From Myxococcales bacterium UBA1238 (GTDB lineage Bacteria; Myxococcota_A; Bradymonadia; UBA7976; UBA1532), in the NCBI GenBank assembly GCA_002309015.1, contig DBWM01000008.1:1884-17304 (forward strand): 15,421 nt of DNA. Reading direction: 5' to 3'. How positions within the stretch are numbered: the stretch's first letter is position 1; the number at the start of each line of letters is the position of its first letter. The notes below the pieces were generated by a model, which did no database searches, was not told the DNA's origin, and saw only the letters and a list, made by a program, of their open reading frames with translations. This document shows positions 1 to 7,360 of the stretch, piece after piece. A program made the position numbers and the translations under genes.

Positions 1-885
1 CCAGCCGAGGCCGAGGCCCAAAAGGGTGCCGGACGCGATTCCGGTGCCCAGGAGCCAGAGATCTGCATTGCCTGAGACTACGGGGATGAATGTAGCGAAG
101 GCCCCAACGGATGCGCCGGCCATGCCGCTTACTGCGGTGATGTAGACGCGCCCTACCGAAGGGTTGTACGCATCTGCGAGGGCATACCCGATGCCTGTAA
201 AGACCAGGGTTGAGGCCGTCGCCAGGCCCGAAATGAAGCGCAGCTCGTCGTTTTCGAGGTCGATGGTCTTCCCCTCAAAATCGACCGTAAGCGCGCCGGT
301 TAAAAGGCTTAAACCGGAGCCAAAAAGAGCCCCTGTGCTGATCAGCGCGCTCTGCCCGGGCGTCAGCGGGTGGAAGTTGTAAAGTAAGGCACCCGCCCCA
401 AGACCTGCGAGATGACCGACCGCCATTGTGGCCGCCACAGGGAGGGCTCTTTTTTCGCGTTCGTCGTAAAAGCTGCTGATGAGAGGGAGTTGTGCCACGG
501 CCAGCGAAAATCCGGTCAGCTGCCCGGAGCTTAAAGCGCCCGCCTGCCCGTATTTGTAGGGCGACCCAACCTGATCCGAGATCAAAACGCCCGCAACTCC
601 AAGGGCCCCGCCTGCGCCCATGCCGGCGTACAGGGCTGTTACATTGTCCGTAAAGGCTAAAGTCGCGCCCATCCCCGTTACGCAGCCGAAAGTCCAGCCT
701 GTCAGAGAGAATTTGATGATTTCGTACAGGGACCGATCGCGCGATTGCACGGTGGGCTCTGGGAATTCCAGGGGCTTGGGCAATGCTTCCGCCTCTTTTG
801 AGGTTTGGGGAGCCGGCGCATCCTCTGCAAAGGCGGGGTTCAACGCTGCGGCGAGGAAGAGGGCTGCAAAGGGTGAGGCTTTCAT
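1..885 (-). CDS. Exported Gly/Ala-rich multi-helix membrane protein, C-terminus outside window
   Basis: The frame is open from an ATG at 883-885 to the window edge (295 codons, no stop). An AGGAG ribosome site lies at about 892-896. The N-terminus looks like a Sec signal (MKASPFAALFLAAALNPAFA, then EDAP). A proline-rich linker follows, then a long run of hydrophobic, Gly/Ala-rich segments (for example GMGAGGALGVAGVLISD and LAGLGAGALLYNF) resembling glycine-zipper helices. It is a paralogue of the protein at 1789-2964: both share the repeating small-residue helices, an LTPGQ motif between helices and an N/D-rich turn (DLENDE versus LDSDDN). I do not recognise a named family. An envelope-located structural or pore-like role is possible, but this is inference. 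It lies 122 bp downstream of the Ntn-hydrolase gene on the same strand, and that gap carries inverted repeats that could control it. Confidence 0.75.
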   Translation of the reverse strand, partial: MKASPFAALFLAAALNPAFAEDAPAPQTSKEAEALPKPLEFPEPTVQSRDRSLYEIIKFSLTGWTFGCVTGMGATLAFTDNVTALYAGMGAGGALGVAGVLISDQVGSPYKYGQAGALSSGQLTGFSLAVAQLPLISSFYDEREKRALPVAATMAVGHLAGLGAGALLYNFHPLTPGQSALISTGALFGSGLSLLTGALTVDFEGKTIDLENDELRFISGLATASTLVFTGIGYALADAYNPSVGRVYITAVSGMAGASVGAFATFIPVVSGNADLWLLGTGIASGTLLGLGLGW

Positions 886-912
886 GGGGTCTCCTGATAT
901 GAAACAGGTATA

Positions 913-984
913 TTTTGCAGAAAATCGCGGCTCGGTTCAAATCAGAACGCGCGTTTGATGGCCGTTTGGAGATTTTCTGCAAAA
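913..984. repeat. Perfect 14-bp inverted repeat with a 44-bp centre
   Basis: TTTTGCAGAAAATC at 913-926 is exactly repeated in inverted orientation at 971-984. Each arm is itself nearly palindromic (TTTT-GCAG-AAAA), so it could also be a pair of protein-binding half-sites. It lies 28-99 bp upstream of the start codon at 885, in the only non-coding stretch before that gene. Its distal arm overlaps another hairpin at 981-1009 by four bases, so both cannot form at once in RNA. No function is shown; operator or attenuator are inferences. Confidence 0.6.
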
Positions 985-1009
985 GCGATCTTCTGAAAAA
1001 GGCGCTTTT
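981..1009 (-). terminator. Weak hairpin with A/T tracts at end of the Ntn-hydrolase gene
   Basis: On the minus strand AAAAGCG and CGCTTTT form a 7-bp stem with a 15-base loop, beginning within the TAA stop codon of the upstream gene. The T-run is part of the stem rather than following it, so this is at best a weak intrinsic terminator, or one state of an attenuator with the inverted repeat at 913-984. Confidence 0.3.
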
Positions 1010-1700
1010 AAGCCTTCTGGAGCCGGACGGTCTGCCGATCCTGCCAGTTTCGGTGCTCGCACCAGTGAACGGTGCGCTCGATGACGTCGAAGACCATCGA
1101 GACCTCGGTGGGGCAGACTTCCTGAGCGACGGCGCGCAGGATTTCGAAGCCATCGGAGACGTCAAAATCGTCCTTTGCATCCCTGAGCAGGGCCTCGGCT
1201 TTCTGATAGCGATCCCAGCCCATCCATGGGTGGGTCTCGGAGTTCTGTTTGTAGGGCGAAAAGTTGGTCAGGATCCTGTACGGAGGTCTCCTGAAGAACG
1301 AATAACCCTGTCCGGGCACCACGTGAAGCACGTCGCCGTTGCTGTTGGAGAGCGAGGACATAAACGTAAGGCCGGGAATGCTGCAAACGGGTTTGTGCCA
1401 GACGACCGAAAGGGTCTCATCCCATGTGCGCTTCTGGAGGAGCAGGTCGATGTCGAGGAGGATGACGTTTTGGGCCTCCGGTTGCGGGTCGCTCCGCTGA
1501 TCGTAGGGCCAGCAGGTGGGCATACCTACGAACTCTCCCCGCTGGTTGGCGCCGAATAAAGGCATCCAGCCCTCGGTGGGATCGTTGACTTCAATATAGA
1601 CGCCCTGATCGCAGGAGCGAACGCGAACGGGCATGTTTAAGATGTCGAGGTTCCAGCAGACGATCGTTTTCTTCTTGTTGACCACGATGCTCGTGCACAT
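1008..1700 (-). CDS. Small Ntn-hydrolase-type amidase (choloylglycine hydrolase / linear amide C-N hydrolase-like)
   Basis: The 230-residue product begins Met-Cys-Thr-Ser. In this fold Met1 is removed and Cys2 becomes both the N-terminal nucleophile and general base, which strongly supports the ATG at 1698-1700. Matching family features are a hydrophobic strand followed by Asp19 (CWNLDI), an NxxGE segment near residues 52-56 (GANQRGEF), a central NSNGDVLHV strand (residues 119-127), the YRILTNFSP motif with Asn146, and a C-terminal TEVSMVFDVIERTVHW strand. The enzyme would hydrolyse a non-peptide C-N amide; the substrate cannot be read from sequence. At 230 residues it is shorter than typical bile-salt hydrolases or penicillin V acylases (about 320-340). 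No signal peptide is seen, so it is probably cytoplasmic. It sits between two paralogous exported proteins on the same strand. The nearest AGGAG is about 14 bases upstream of the start, which is rather far. Superfamily membership is fairly secure, function is not. Confidence 0.65.
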   Translation of the reverse strand: MCTSIVVNKKKTIVCWNLDILNMPVRVRSCDQGVYIEVNDPTEGWMPLFGANQRGEFVGMPTCWPYDQRSDPQPEAQNVILLDIDLLLQKRTWDETLSVVWHKPVCSIPGLTFMSSLSNSNGDVLHVVPGQGYSFFRRPPYRILTNFSPYKQNSETHPWMGWDRYQKAEALLRDAKDDFDVSDGFEILRAVAQEVCPTEVSMVFDVIERTVHWCEHRNWQDRQTVRLQKA

Positions 1701-1788
1701 GAGGGATCGTTGAACTCCTGTCGGATGTTTTCCTGAAGAGAAAAGGCTTTAAAAGAGAGAGGGCGAAAAGGCGGGCAGGGGGAAGGGA

Positions 1789-2964
1789 TCAGAAGCGACC
1801 CGCAAAGCCCGCCATCATGCCGTCCTCGATGGGCGCAAGATTCAAATGCCACGAAAGGGCGTTGTCCGGACGGTCGGGCGAATCCTTGGCTAAGAACCAG
1901 CCGAGGGTCAGACCGGTGGCCATGCCGAGTCCGGAAGCGAGGGCGAGTCCCCGGGCCGAGATGTCGTTCTCGTTGTCGAGTCCGGCGGCGAGCAGATAGA
2001 TGAGCGAAGAGGCGCCAGCGCCGATGGCCCCGCCCAAAGAAGTGAAGTTGACGCGGGCCTGTGTCGGTTGCGCCTCCTGACCCAGGAAATAACCGCCGAC
2101 AGTGCCCAGGAGCGAGCCAATCCCCATGGAAAGGAAGCCGTATTTCACGTTGTTGTCATCCGAATCGAGGATGTTGCTGCCGTTGATGATTTCGGCGAAG
2201 AGCAGACCCGTGAACATACCCCAGGCAGTGCTCGAGGAGAGGGCCCGGGCCTGGCCGGGGGTCAGATAAAGCTTTTCGCCCGCAAAATAACCGCCCACGG
2301 CACCCAAAGTACCACCCAGGAAGGGCATCGTTGTGTAGAGCTTTAAGCCGTGATTGGCATGGTCGTCCAACGAATCGATGAAAGCGGTCCAGACGAGGGA
2401 CTGGTACCAGCCCCATTCCATGCCAGCCGAATAGGAGGAGGGCACCCCGTAGTGGAGGGGCTCACCCACGTTGTCGAGCAGTACGGCAGTGGTGACCCCG
2501 AGTGACAGGCCGCTGAGCAAACTTAAGGAGACGCCCGAAACGCTGTCCATCTCGGTGACGGCCGCAAACCAGCCACCCATTAAGGCGCCGTGAATGGCAG
2601 AGTTGGAATAGAGCATCACGAGCTCGTCGGAAGTGCGCTTTCGGCGGTTCGGCTGGGCCTCGAAGGTCAGCGAGGTGGTTTCTGAAGCCGCCGCCTGGCT
2701 CAACCTGGGCTGCGCGTTTGGATGCAGGGCCTTTTGGGAGTCCGCCCATTTCTGAATCATGCTCGCTTCGCGCCTGTCGGTGGCCGAGGTGAAGCTCGCG
2801 CCTTCAAGCCAGCAGTCCGCCATCAAAAAATCGTCCGCATCCATCGCCTTTCGGGCGTTCTCCAGGCGGGCAGGGGCGGGAAGCGTTTGATCGCAGAGAT
2901 CGTTTGCGTAAACGGAGCCCGAAAACAGGCTCAGCGCTAAGGTGGGGAGCAGGTAAGATTTCAT
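1789..2964 (-). CDS. Exported Gly/Ala-rich multi-helix protein ending in Gly-Arg-Phe
   Basis: The start is the ATG at 2962-2964, giving 391 residues. It has AGGAG eight bases upstream and a clear signal peptide (MKSYLLPTLALSLFSGSVYA, then NDLC). An upstream in-frame ATG at 3049-3051 would put 29 residues encoded by repeat DNA before the signal peptide and is rejected. After the signal comes a soluble helical part of about 90 residues with several Cys (DLC, MADCWLEG). About eight hydrophobic Gly/Ala-rich segments follow, alternating with short polar loops, including LTPGQARAL. The protein ends ...DGMMAGFAGRF; a terminal Phe after a short amphipathic stretch is typical of outer-membrane insertion signals, though the body looks helical rather than beta-barrel. 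It is paralogous to the protein at 1-885. Function is unknown. Its upstream region is the palindromic array at 3025-3293. Confidence 0.8.
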   Translation of the reverse strand: MKSYLLPTLALSLFSGSVYANDLCDQTLPAPARLENARKAMDADDFLMADCWLEGASFTSATDRREASMIQKWADSQKALHPNAQPRLSQAAASETTSLTFEAQPNRRKRTSDELVMLYSNSAIHGALMGGWFAAVTEMDSVSGVSLSLLSGLSLGVTTAVLLDNVGEPLHYGVPSSYSAGMEWGWYQSLVWTAFIDSLDDHANHGLKLYTTMPFLGGTLGAVGGYFAGEKLYLTPGQARALSSSTAWGMFTGLLFAEIINGSNILDSDDNNVKYGFLSMGIGSLLGTVGGYFLGQEAQPTQARVNFTSLGGAIGAGASSLIYLLAAGLDNENDISARGLALASGLGMATGLTLGWFLAKDSPDRPDNALSWHLNLAPIEDGMMAGFAGRF

Positions 2965-3024
2965 TTTAAGTTCTCCTGAAGGTTTTTTGAGTGAAGCTGA
3001 TCGATCAAAACAAGCTTTTTGGAG

Positions 3025-3293
3025 CTCCGGTTGGCACCCGAAGCACCCCATGAGCCCCGATCCCGGCTTCGGGTGGCACCCGAAGGCTCAAATGGACTCC
3101 GATCGGGGTTCGGGTGGCACCCGAAGCGGTCCTTTTGTATCAAACATGACTTCGGGTAGCGCCCGAAGCGGTCTTTTTATCTCAAACGTAACTTCGGTTG
3201 GCACCCGAAGCACCCCATGAGCCCCGATCCCTGCTTCGGGTGGCACCCGAACCCCCAAATGAACGCGATCCCGACTTCGGGCGGCACCCGAAG
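3025..3293. repeat. Array of seven 19-bp palindromes with 41-42-bp period
   Basis: The repeat is CTTCGGGTGGCACCCGAAG or a 1-3-base variant, an 8-bp stem around GGC. Copies begin at 3025, 3067, 3108, 3150, 3192, 3234 and 3275, so steps are 42, 41, 42, 42, 42 and 41 bp. Spacers are 22-23 bp. They are not independent: the first and fifth differ at one position, the second and sixth are related, and the third and fourth are related. This is therefore an expanded tandem repeat, not a CRISPR. It fills the 398-bp gap 2965-3362 between the murD stop and the start of the exported protein at 2964. A 42-bp step is close to four B-DNA turns, so all palindromes would lie on one face of the helix. A REP-like, protein-binding or RNA-hairpin role is inference. 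The rest of the gap holds only the ribosome site and a short palindrome TGATCGATCA at 2998-3007. Confidence 0.9.
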
Positions 3294-3362
3294 CGTTGAA
3301 GATCGTTTTTTAAAAGGTGGAGGCCGGTGGAAGAGGGAAGAACGGGGTCGTTTGGGATGCTG

Positions 3363-4679
3363 TCATTCGGCGAGATCGCGCACCGCCTGCTGAAACACCA
3401 TTCCGCGCTCACCGTAGCTCTTGAAGCAGTCGTAAGACGAAGCCGCGGGCGAGAGCAAAACCACCGATCCCGGCTCGGCCATCTCTGCGGCCATCTGTAC
3501 GGCCGTTGGCAAATCCCTGGCTTTGACGCAGGGGAGCCGCCCGGAGAGCTCGCGTTCGATCCGTTCGGCCGTCGCGCCGGTCACGATGACGTGCGCCTTC
3601 GTTGCGATCAGCGCGTCGAGCAGCGGATCGAGCGAAAGACCCTTTTCGTAGCCTCCGGTGATCACGTAAAGCGGTGCCTTGAGCGCGAGGATGCCTACGG
3701 CCGAGGCGTGAGGATTCGTCGCCTTCGAATCGTCGATATAGCGGACGCCCCTTCGCTCGCGCACGAACTCCAGGCGGTGCGGGAGGTTCCTGAAGGCCTT
3801 AAGCCCCTCAAACATGCCCTCTTCGTCGAGCCCCAGGGCGTAACCGGCCGCCAATGCCGAGAGCGCGTTTAAAACGTTGTGCTCGCCTGGCACGGGGATG
3901 TCTTCGGCCTTAAAGATTTTCTTTCCGTCGCGCAAAAGCCATTCGCCGTCAAAGCCGAAGCCTTCTGTTCGCGGCGTGGCATCAAAATAGACGCGCTCCA
4001 CACCCTTGGGCGTTTCAAATTGAGAGGCGATCTCGTCGTCCGCGCGGAGGATGGCGGTCCCTCCAGGGCCCATGTCGTCCAGAACTCTCTTCTTTGCGGC
4101 GATGTAAGCAGATTTGTCGTTCTCAAAATATTCGGCGTGATCGTCGGCAATGTTTGTCACGACGGCCACTTTGGGCGCGAAGCGTCCGCAGGACCAAAGC
4201 TGGAAGGCGCTGACCTCGGCGACGATGACGCCATCTGATTTCACGTCGAGCACCTTTTCGCACATGGGCGTTCCAATGTTTCCGACGACGACCGTTTGCT
4301 TGCCCGCGCCTCTGCAGATGGATCTGATCATCTCCGTTGTGGTGCTCTTGCCGTCAGTACCGGTAATCGCCACTATCGGAGCCTTCGCAACCTCGGCTGC
4401 AAGCTCGATCTCGCTGACCAAAGTGGCGCCCGCATCGCGCGCTTGTTGGATGATCGCTGCGTGAGGCGGGATGCCGGGGCTTAAAACCACATAGCGGGCA
4501 CCCTCGAGCACGTTTTGCCCAAAAACAGTGCTCACGCGCGCGTCCAGACCCTCGCAGGGGTTCTCTTTTAAGTCGCTCAGCACGACCGAAGCGCCGAGCC
4601 TGACCAAAAGATTGGCGGCTGCAATGCCCGAACGCGCCGCACCCCAAACGGCAACTTTCTGGCCCTCATACCGACTCAT
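3363..4679 (-). CDS. murD: UDP-N-acetylmuramoyl-L-alanine--D-glutamate ligase MurD
   Basis: MurD is the cytoplasmic ligase that adds D-glutamate to UDP-MurNAc-L-Ala using ATP. The 438-residue product has the N-terminal UDP-binding fold (KVAVWGAARSG, residues 8-17) and the ATP-binding P-loop AITGTDGKSTTT (104-115). It also has the AEVSAFQLW motif (154-162), an NIADDHAEY segment (176-184), GEHNVLNALSA (265-275), HRLEF (301-305), the diagnostic DDSKATNPHA (316-325), GGYEKG (342-347) and LSPAASSYDCFKSYGERG (409-426). Length matches the family (about 440). I chose the ATG at 4677-4679: it overlaps the TGA of the upstream murC-like gene as ATGA and has GGAG seven bases upstream. A longer start at 4709 would lie inside the upstream gene. 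The overlap implies translational coupling. The usual neighbours mraY, ftsW and murG are absent, so the gene lies outside a standard division/cell-wall cluster. No terminator is obvious before the palindrome array downstream. Confidence 0.95.
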   Translation of the reverse strand: MSRYEGQKVAVWGAARSGIAAANLLVRLGASVVLSDLKENPCEGLDARVSTVFGQNVLEGARYVVLSPGIPPHAAIIQQARDAGATLVSEIELAAEVAKAPIVAITGTDGKSTTTEMIRSICRGAGKQTVVVGNIGTPMCEKVLDVKSDGVIVAEVSAFQLWSCGRFAPKVAVVTNIADDHAEYFENDKSAYIAAKKRVLDDMGPGGTAILRADDEIASQFETPKGVERVYFDATPRTEGFGFDGEWLLRDGKKIFKAEDIPVPGEHNVLNALSALAAGYALGLDEEGMFEGLKAFRNLPHRLEFVRERRGVRYIDDSKATNPHASAVGILALKAPLYVITGGYEKGLSLDPLLDALIATKAHVIVTGATAERIERELSGRLPCVKARDLPTAVQMAAEMAEPGSVVLLSPAASSYDCFKSYGERGMVFQQAVRDLAE

Positions 4680-6049
4680 GCCTGATCTCCGTTTAATCTG
4701 CTCGCCCATGCATCTGCCATGCGGAAGAAATCGTCACCCCCAAAGAAGACGACCATATCCCCGTCCTCCAGTTTGGGAGACAAATAGGGGACGACATCTT
4801 CGTTGTCGGGCACGTAAGCAGTGCTGTTCCCCGCTCTCCGAAGCACGTCAACAAACCAGGGCGTGTTTATCCCGCTGATGGGCTTCTCCTCGGCCGCGTA
4901 CATTTTGGTTATCACCAACTCGTCGGCCCCTTTTAAGGCCTGTGCGTACTCTTCGCCGTGGTAGCGCATCAGAGTGAAGCGATATGGTTTGAATACGCAG
5001 AAGATGCGGTGATGAGGAAGCTTCTGCGCGCTTTCGAGGACCTTCCGCATGCCTGTCGGATGCGAGATGTAGTCTTTGACCAGCGTGTAAGGCCCCGCCT
5101 TGACCACTGTGAAGCGATTTTCGAGCCCCCGATAGCTTTCGAGCGCCTCGCGCACGGTTTCAAACGGCAACCCGAGGGCTCCCATGCAGACTGCGATCGC
5201 TCCGGCAGCGTTCTCTGCGTTGTAAGCGCCGGGGATCGAGAGGACCACCACCCCTAAGCGCTCATCCCCTTTGTACGCCGTAAACCTCACCTGCGACCCT
5301 AAGTCCTCAACGTCCTGCGCCGAGAAGTCCCGCTCGGGCGAGCGACCGTAAGAGATGTACGGGTGATGGATCTTCTGGATCAATCTTTTCACGCCTTCAT
5401 CGTCTGAGTTCAGGCAGAGCTGCCCGAGGTTCTCATTCTCGTCGATGAAGCGCGCCATCGTGCTGATGATGTCGCCCAAATCCTTGTAATAGTTCAGGTG
5501 ATCGACCTCGAGGTTGTTGACGACCGCGATTTGGGGCTTCAGGTTCAGGTGGCTCTTATCGGATTCATCCACCTCGGCCACCGCTTCGGGCCCGGAGCCA
5601 TTGCGCGCATTCTCGCGGTAGTTTTGCAGCATCCCGCCGATCACAAACGTCGGATCCCTGCCTGCGGTTACGAGACAATGCGCTATCATCGCCGAGACAG
5701 TGCCTTTCCCGTTGGTCCCCGTGACGCCGATGCTCGTTTTACCTCTCAGGCAGAGATCCAGCATCTCGGAACGGTGCGCTTCACGGATTCCGCGCTCGCG
5801 CGCAGCCTCGCGCTCGATGTTGTCGTAAGGTACGGCGGTGGAATGAACGACCACGTCGGCGCCGTCAATGTTCTGGGCCTGGTGACCGATGAAGACGGGA
5901 ATCCCGAGAGCGCGCAGGCCCTCGGTCAAAGAGCTCTCGCGCACGTCGGAGCCCTGTACCTTGTATCCCTGCTGGTGCAAAACGCGCGCGACAGCGCTTA
6001 CGCCGATGCCCCCGATGCCGATGAAGTGAAGGGTTTCTTTTTGAGCCAC
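4676..6049 (-). CDS. Divergent MurC-like Mur ligase
   Basis: This is a Mur ligase closest in layout to MurC (UDP-MurNAc--L-alanine ligase) or Mpl (UDP-MurNAc--tripeptide ligase). The start is GTG at 6047-6049 with a perfect AGGAGG six bases upstream. The 457 residues contain the MurC-type N-terminus HFIGIGGIGVSAVARVL (8-24), SDVRESSLTEGLRALGI (34-50), the STAVPYDN segment (70-77) and an ATP P-loop GTNGKGT (111-117). They also contain DESDKS (161-166), VNNLEVDHLNYY (177-188), GAYNAEN (274-280), a single SHPTG in place of the usual HHPTE (329-333), and FKPYRFTL where MurC has FQPHRYTR (353-360). GTNGKG is the FolC pattern; MurC and Mpl normally have GTHGKTTT. NNLEvDH resembles Mpl. It is coupled to murD, which argues that it makes MurD's substrate, but the many substitutions leave the exact substrate open. 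Confidence 0.8.
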   Translation of the reverse strand: MAQKETLHFIGIGGIGVSAVARVLHQQGYKVQGSDVRESSLTEGLRALGIPVFIGHQAQNIDGADVVVHSTAVPYDNIEREAARERGIREAHRSEMLDLCLRGKTSIGVTGTNGKGTVSAMIAHCLVTAGRDPTFVIGGMLQNYRENARNGSGPEAVAEVDESDKSHLNLKPQIAVVNNLEVDHLNYYKDLGDIISTMARFIDENENLGQLCLNSDDEGVKRLIQKIHHPYISYGRSPERDFSAQDVEDLGSQVRFTAYKGDERLGVVVLSIPGAYNAENAAGAIAVCMGALGLPFETVREALESYRGLENRFTVVKAGPYTLVKDYISHPTGMRKVLESAQKLPHHRIFCVFKPYRFTLMRYHGEEYAQALKGADELVITKMYAAEEKPISGINTPWFVDVLRRAGNSTAYVPDNEDVVPYLSPKLEDGDMVVFFGGDDFFRMADAWASRLNGDQA

Positions 6050-6124
6050 TGTAGGCCTCCTGAATGACCAAAAAACGCCGCAAAATAGTCGTAAGGATTT
6101 GCTGATGCAACGCCCCGCAAGGGT

Positions 6125-7357
6125 TCAGAGCCAGAGATAAAGCCAGACGGTGCCCAAAACGGTGGTTGCAAGCGCGATCGGAAATCCTGCCCTGAGATAT
6201 TCGAAGAATCCGAGGCCCCCCAGATGCCGCGCATTCTCGGCCACGATCACATTGGCCACCGAACCGAGCAGCGTTAGATTGCCCGCAAAGGTTGAGGCCA
6301 CGGTCAAAAGTTCCCACGCAAACTGCGGGTTCGGCAGGGTCGCCATCTGATCGCGGATCACCAGAATAAAGGGCACGTTGGAGACGATGTTGGAGCCCAC
6401 CAGAAAGATGCCCGAGATTCGGGCCCAGAGCCCAATGCCCTGCGCATCGCCGCTCAGCGAAAATCGCTCGAAGAAAAGCTGTGGCGCGCCGCTCTTCATG
6501 AAACCTTCGACGGCGATAAAAAGCGCCGCAAAGAAAACGAGCAGTGACCAGTCGATGTGATGCCATAACTCGCGCGTGTCGCGCCTTCGGATCAGCATCA
6601 GAGTGACGAACCCCGCTGCAGCAGACCAGGCGAGATCGGCCCCAAAGCTGTAAGCGATCACGGTGCCGCCGATCACGCAAAGCGGAATCACGCTTTGGGA
6701 TACAGGATGGGGCTGGGCTGCAACCGGAGCGCTCTCTTCGGGTTCAAACGCCTTCGGGAGCCGCCCTTTAAAAAGAAGCCACAAAAATCCGTGGTTCAGG
6801 GCCAGGCAAATGAGCGCAAGGGGGCCCACCAAAAACAAATGATCGCGGTATTCGAGATGCCCGAGCACGGCGCAGAGCATATTCTGGGGGTTGCCCACCA
6901 GGGAGGCGACGCTTCCGGTGTTTGCAGCGGTGCAGAGGGCCAGAAGATAGGGCAGCGGGGGCAGGCGGTGCTTCTCGATCAGCCGCACGACGAGCGGGGC
7001 GCCCAGGACGCAGACGGCATCGTTTGTAATGAGCGCGCTCAGGATTCCGGCACTCCAGCAAATCCATCCCAGAAGGCGCGCGGGGGTTTTGGCTACGCGG
7101 CAGAGCGCATGTTCGAGCCCGTCAAAAAAGCCGTCGAGGGCCAAAAAAGCGCCCATGCCCATGACGCCGAACAGCAGGAGCAAAGTCTCGCCGTTGACGG
7201 CCTGGATCGCTTCGGTGGGCGAGAGGACCCGAAAGACCACGAAGGCGACGGCACCGAGCAGGGCACCGGCGGGGCGATCAAAGCCCAGCCAGGAGAGTCT
7301 GCGGGCCGAAATTAAAATGTAGGTGACGACGAAGAGGGCGAGAGCGAGGAGGTTCAT
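6125..7357 (-). CDS. ArsB/NhaD/SLC13-type ion permease
   Basis: This is an integral inner-membrane transporter of 410 residues with about ten to eleven hydrophobic segments, in the ion-transporter superfamily that includes ArsB, NhaD and E. coli YbiR. It has the two inverted halves typical of that fold. The first half carries ALITNDAVCVLGAPLVV and AANTGSVASLVGNPQNML, a re-entrant loop like the family's N-x-G-x-x-x-P-x-G-N-P-x-N. The second half carries SNIVSNVPFILVI and FAGNLTLLGSVANVIVAE. The transported ion (arsenite, Na+/H+, or an organic or inorganic anion) cannot be told. No ars regulator or arsenate reductase lies nearby, so arsenic resistance is not supported. The ATG at 7355-7357 begins three bases after the stop of the secreted-protein gene and lacks a clear Shine-Dalgarno, suggesting coupled translation. 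A remnant of a second copy of its 5' end lies at 8172-8251 in the same arrangement. Confidence 0.8.
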   Translation of the reverse strand: MNLLALALFVVTYILISARRLSWLGFDRPAGALLGAVAFVVFRVLSPTEAIQAVNGETLLLLFGVMGMGAFLALDGFFDGLEHALCRVAKTPARLLGWICWSAGILSALITNDAVCVLGAPLVVRLIEKHRLPPLPYLLALCTAANTGSVASLVGNPQNMLCAVLGHLEYRDHLFLVGPLALICLALNHGFLWLLFKGRLPKAFEPEESAPVAAQPHPVSQSVIPLCVIGGTVIAYSFGADLAWSAAAGFVTLMLIRRRDTRELWHHIDWSLLVFFAALFIAVEGFMKSGAPQLFFERFSLSGDAQGIGLWARISGIFLVGSNIVSNVPFILVIRDQMATLPNPQFAWELLTVASTFAGNLTLLGSVANVIVAENARHLGGLGFFEYLRAGFPIALATTVLGTVWLYLWL

Positions 7358-7360
7358 GGT

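Noticed and set aside
275..1180. Minus-strand 301-codon ORF
   Set aside because: It overlaps, in another frame, the exported-protein gene (1-885) and the end of the Ntn-hydrolase gene, both of which have coherent signal or family motifs. Its own product is low-complexity and Arg-rich.
3133..3180. Intrinsic terminators formed by single palindromes followed by T-rich spacers
   Set aside because: The T-runs begin several bases after the stem and occur on the plus strand, where no gene ends. The regular array is a better explanation.
2987..3220. Plus-strand small ORF through the palindrome array
   Set aside because: Its translation merely follows the repeats, the array has 41-bp steps that break frame, and there is no convincing ribosome site.
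3025..3293. CRISPR array
   Set aside because: The regular repeats and spacers look CRISPR-like, but the repeat is only 19 bp and varies between copies, spacers are 22-23 bp and related to one another, and no cas genes are visible.
4680..4709. Longer MurD start
   Set aside because: It would add ten residues inside the upstream gene without a ribosome site. The ATGA overlap start at 4679 is well supported.
5865..6680. Minus-strand 271-codon ORF
   Set aside because: It runs across the permease and the murC-like gene in another frame. It is Arg-rich with no motif, a typical shadow of GC-rich coding DNA.
6125..7357. Arsenite efflux pump ArsB
   Set aside because: The superfamily fits, but no arsR, arsC or arsA is nearby and the substrate loops are not specific enough to name the ion.
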